Positions 62,620 through 64,000 of a DNA stretch of 64,000 bases are shown here, in pieces. Source of the stretch: Bacteroidia bacterium (GTDB lineage Bacteria > Bacteroidota > Bacteroidia > Bacteroidales > JAPLDU01); the NCBI GenBank assembly GCA_026391255.1, contig JAPLDU010000085.1:1-64000 (forward strand), read 5' to 3'. The notes beneath the pieces were generated by a model, which was given only the letters and a program-made list of their open reading frames with translations, searched no databases and was not told the DNA's origin. The translations under genes and the position numbers were made by a program. Position 1 is the stretch's first letter, and each line of letters starts with the position of its first letter.

Positions 62620-64000
62620 ATGTCACATAAAAAGAAAGACAGAAAATCAAAAACACCGGAAAAGAAGGAGATCCGTAGCCGGATCATCGGATGTTTCAAT
62701 GATAATCCGTCAAAAGCATTTAATTACAAAGAGTTATCCAAAAAATTACAGATAGAAGTCCTTTCAGCAAGGCAGCTCATACCGGGCATTTTGGAAAAAC
62801 TTGTCACTCTCGGTATCCTGGAAGAAATTTATACCGGAAAGTACCGGCTTAAAAGCAAAGTGGGCTATATTACCGGGATAATCCAGCTGAACAATCGCGG
62901 AGAAGGGACTGTTGCATCCGAAGATATAAAAGAAGATGTTTACATCTCACCATCTAATCTGCACCATGCTCTTCACGGCGATAAAGCAAAAATATTCCTT
63001 TTTGCAAGGCGAAACAAGAATAACGTGGAAGGTGAAGTAGTGGAAATTATTGAAAGGGCAAAGACGAATTTTGTAGGTATTGTGGAAATCTCGAAAAATT
63101 TTGCCTTCATGGTGGCTGATTCGAGGAATATGCCATATGATATTTTCATACCACTTTCAAAGCTGAACGGGGCTTCTGATGGTCAGAAAGTGATTGCACA
63201 AATTACCGAATGGACAGCCAATGCTAAAAACCCCTTCGGTGAAATTATTGAAGTGCTTGGTAATGCAGGTGAACATGAGACCGAAACTCATGCAATTCTT
63301 GCTGAATTTGATTTGCCGTACAGGTATCCTGAAGATGCGGAACGTTTTGCAGAAACAATTCCCGAAAAGATCAGCGAAGAAGAGATCTGTAAACGTCGTG
63401 ATTTCAGGGAAATCCCGACGTTTACCATCGATCCGCAGGATGCCAAAGACTTTGACGATGCATTATCACTGAAGAAATTACCCGGTGGAAACTGGGAAGT
63501 CGGTGTGCATATAGCCGATGTGACCCATTATGTCCATACTGATGATATTCTCGACAAAGAAGCGCTTAACCGTGCCACCTCGATCTACCTTGCTGACAGG
63601 GTAGTACCCATGTTACCGGAGAAATTATCCAATCATATCTGTTCTCTCAGGCCTCATGAAGAAAAACTTTGCTTTTCTGCCGTATTTGAAATAAATGACA
63701 ATACAGAAGTTATCAAAGAATGGTTCGGAAAGACAATTATCAATTCTGACAGGAGGTTTACTTACGAAGAAGCCCAGGAGATCATCGAAACGGGCAATGG
63801 AGAATTATCGGATGAGATTCTTACACTTAACCGGCTTGCCAGGATAATGAGGGATCGCAGGTTTAAAAACGGAGCAATTTCATTTGAAAGGACGGAAGTT
63901 AAATTTCAGCTGAATGAAGATGGTAAACCAACCGGCATATATATCAAGGAAAACAAGGAATCAAACCAGCTTATTGAAGAATTTATGCTGCTTGCAAATA
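62620..64000 (+). CDS. rnr: Ribonuclease R, 3' end outside the window
   Basis: The frame opens at ATG 62620 and is still open at the window end (460 codons visible; RNase R is usually 700-800). RNase R degrades structured RNA 3' to 5'. An N-terminal Lys-rich tail (SHKKKDRKSKTPEKKEIRS) and helix-turn-helix-like region (about 20-75) precede two cold-shock domains (about 80-225). The RNB domain begins with the hallmark FTIDPQDAKDFDDALSL (about 268-284), carrying the magnesium-binding Asp residues, and continues through GVHIADVTHYV and ESNQLIEEFMLLAN. The start follows directly after MITE-like copy C; no other candidate start gives a longer product. Confidence 0.95.
   Translation, partial: MSHKKKDRKSKTPEKKEIRSRIIGCFNDNPSKAFNYKELSKKLQIEVLSARQLIPGILEKLVTLGILEEIYTGKYRLKSKVGYITGIIQLNNRGEGTVASEDIKEDVYISPSNLHHALHGDKAKIFLFARRNKNNVEGEVVEIIERAKTNFVGIVEISKNFAFMVADSRNMPYDIFIPLSKLNGASDGQKVIAQITEWTANAKNPFGEIIEVLGNAGEHETETHAILAEFDLPYRYPEDAERFAETIPEKISEEEICKRRDFREIPTFTIDPQDAKDFDDALSLKKLPGGNWEVGVHIADVTHYVHTDDILDKEALNRATSIYLADRVVPMLPEKLSNHICSLRPHEEKLCFSAVFEINDNTEVIKEWFGKTIINSDRRFTYEEAQEIIETGNGELSDEILTLNRLARIMRDRRFKNGAISFERTEVKFQLNEDGKPTGIYIKENKESNQLIEEFMLLAN

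Overview
The window is chromosomal DNA from a member of the Bacteroidota, probably a Bacteroidales-like environmental lineage. It is AT-rich. Four predicted secreted proteins end in type IX secretion (T9SS) sorting domains (genes ending near 4761, 27724, 34744 and 48268). Promoter -7 boxes of the Bacteroidota form TAnnTTTG stand in front of several genes, and housekeeping genes show Bacteroidota-type neighbourhoods (prs - rplY - pth; efp followed by an lpxD-like gene). No rRNA, tRNA, phage, transposase or CRISPR array was seen.

Layout: 1-4.8 kb, two cell-surface repeat proteins, the first cut by the window edge. 5.1-12.8 kb, a leftward operon encoding a TetR regulator, TolC-like channel, periplasmic adaptor, RND pump and NmrA-like protein, with a perfect inverted repeat over the regulator's promoter. 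13-18.7 kb, a secreted protein of unknown function, a repeat-rich gap, a GT39-type glycosyltransferase, a PAP2 phosphatase, an old-yellow-enzyme relative and a small membrane protein. 18.8-27.6 kb, pdxJ, an OmpR/histidine-kinase pair, a CAP-domain protein, pth, rplY, prs and superoxide dismutase. 27.7-31.7 kb, a fibronectin-like T9SS protein and a CBS protein. 32.6-36.4 kb, an accessory island. 36.7-64 kb, an M28 peptidase, an Ig-like lipoprotein, lgt, a MazG-like protein, metK, pgi, a T9SS thioredoxin-like protein, a DUF3108 protein, efp, lpxD, a broken coiled-coil protein, a FAH-family enzyme, a PorE-like OmpA protein, an ArsR regulator, queD, polA and the start of rnr.

The most interesting part is the island. 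Between 33.2 and 34.74 kb, three imperfect palindromes with AAC/GTT-type outer boxes each begin 5-12 bp after the stop codon of a leftward gene and end about 40-60 bp before the start of the next. This is the layout of integron attC sites without an integrase (a CALIN-like array). The cassettes carry a PIN-domain protein with a tiny overlapping partner, a damaged HicBA pair, an isoprenylcysteine-methyltransferase-like membrane protein and possibly a T9SS propeller protein.

The second theme is an unusually rich set of interspersed non-coding repeats: (i) a three-copy, 435-520 bp MITE-like element with terminal inverted repeats, a long internal hairpin, a terminal hairpin with a compensatory base-pair change and exchangeable internal modules; (ii) a four-copy AT-rich element of about 200 bp; (iii) variable short palindromes attached to a constant tag; (iv) heptamer tandem tracts; (v) several long inverted repeats. 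They account for nearly all the larger gene-free stretches.
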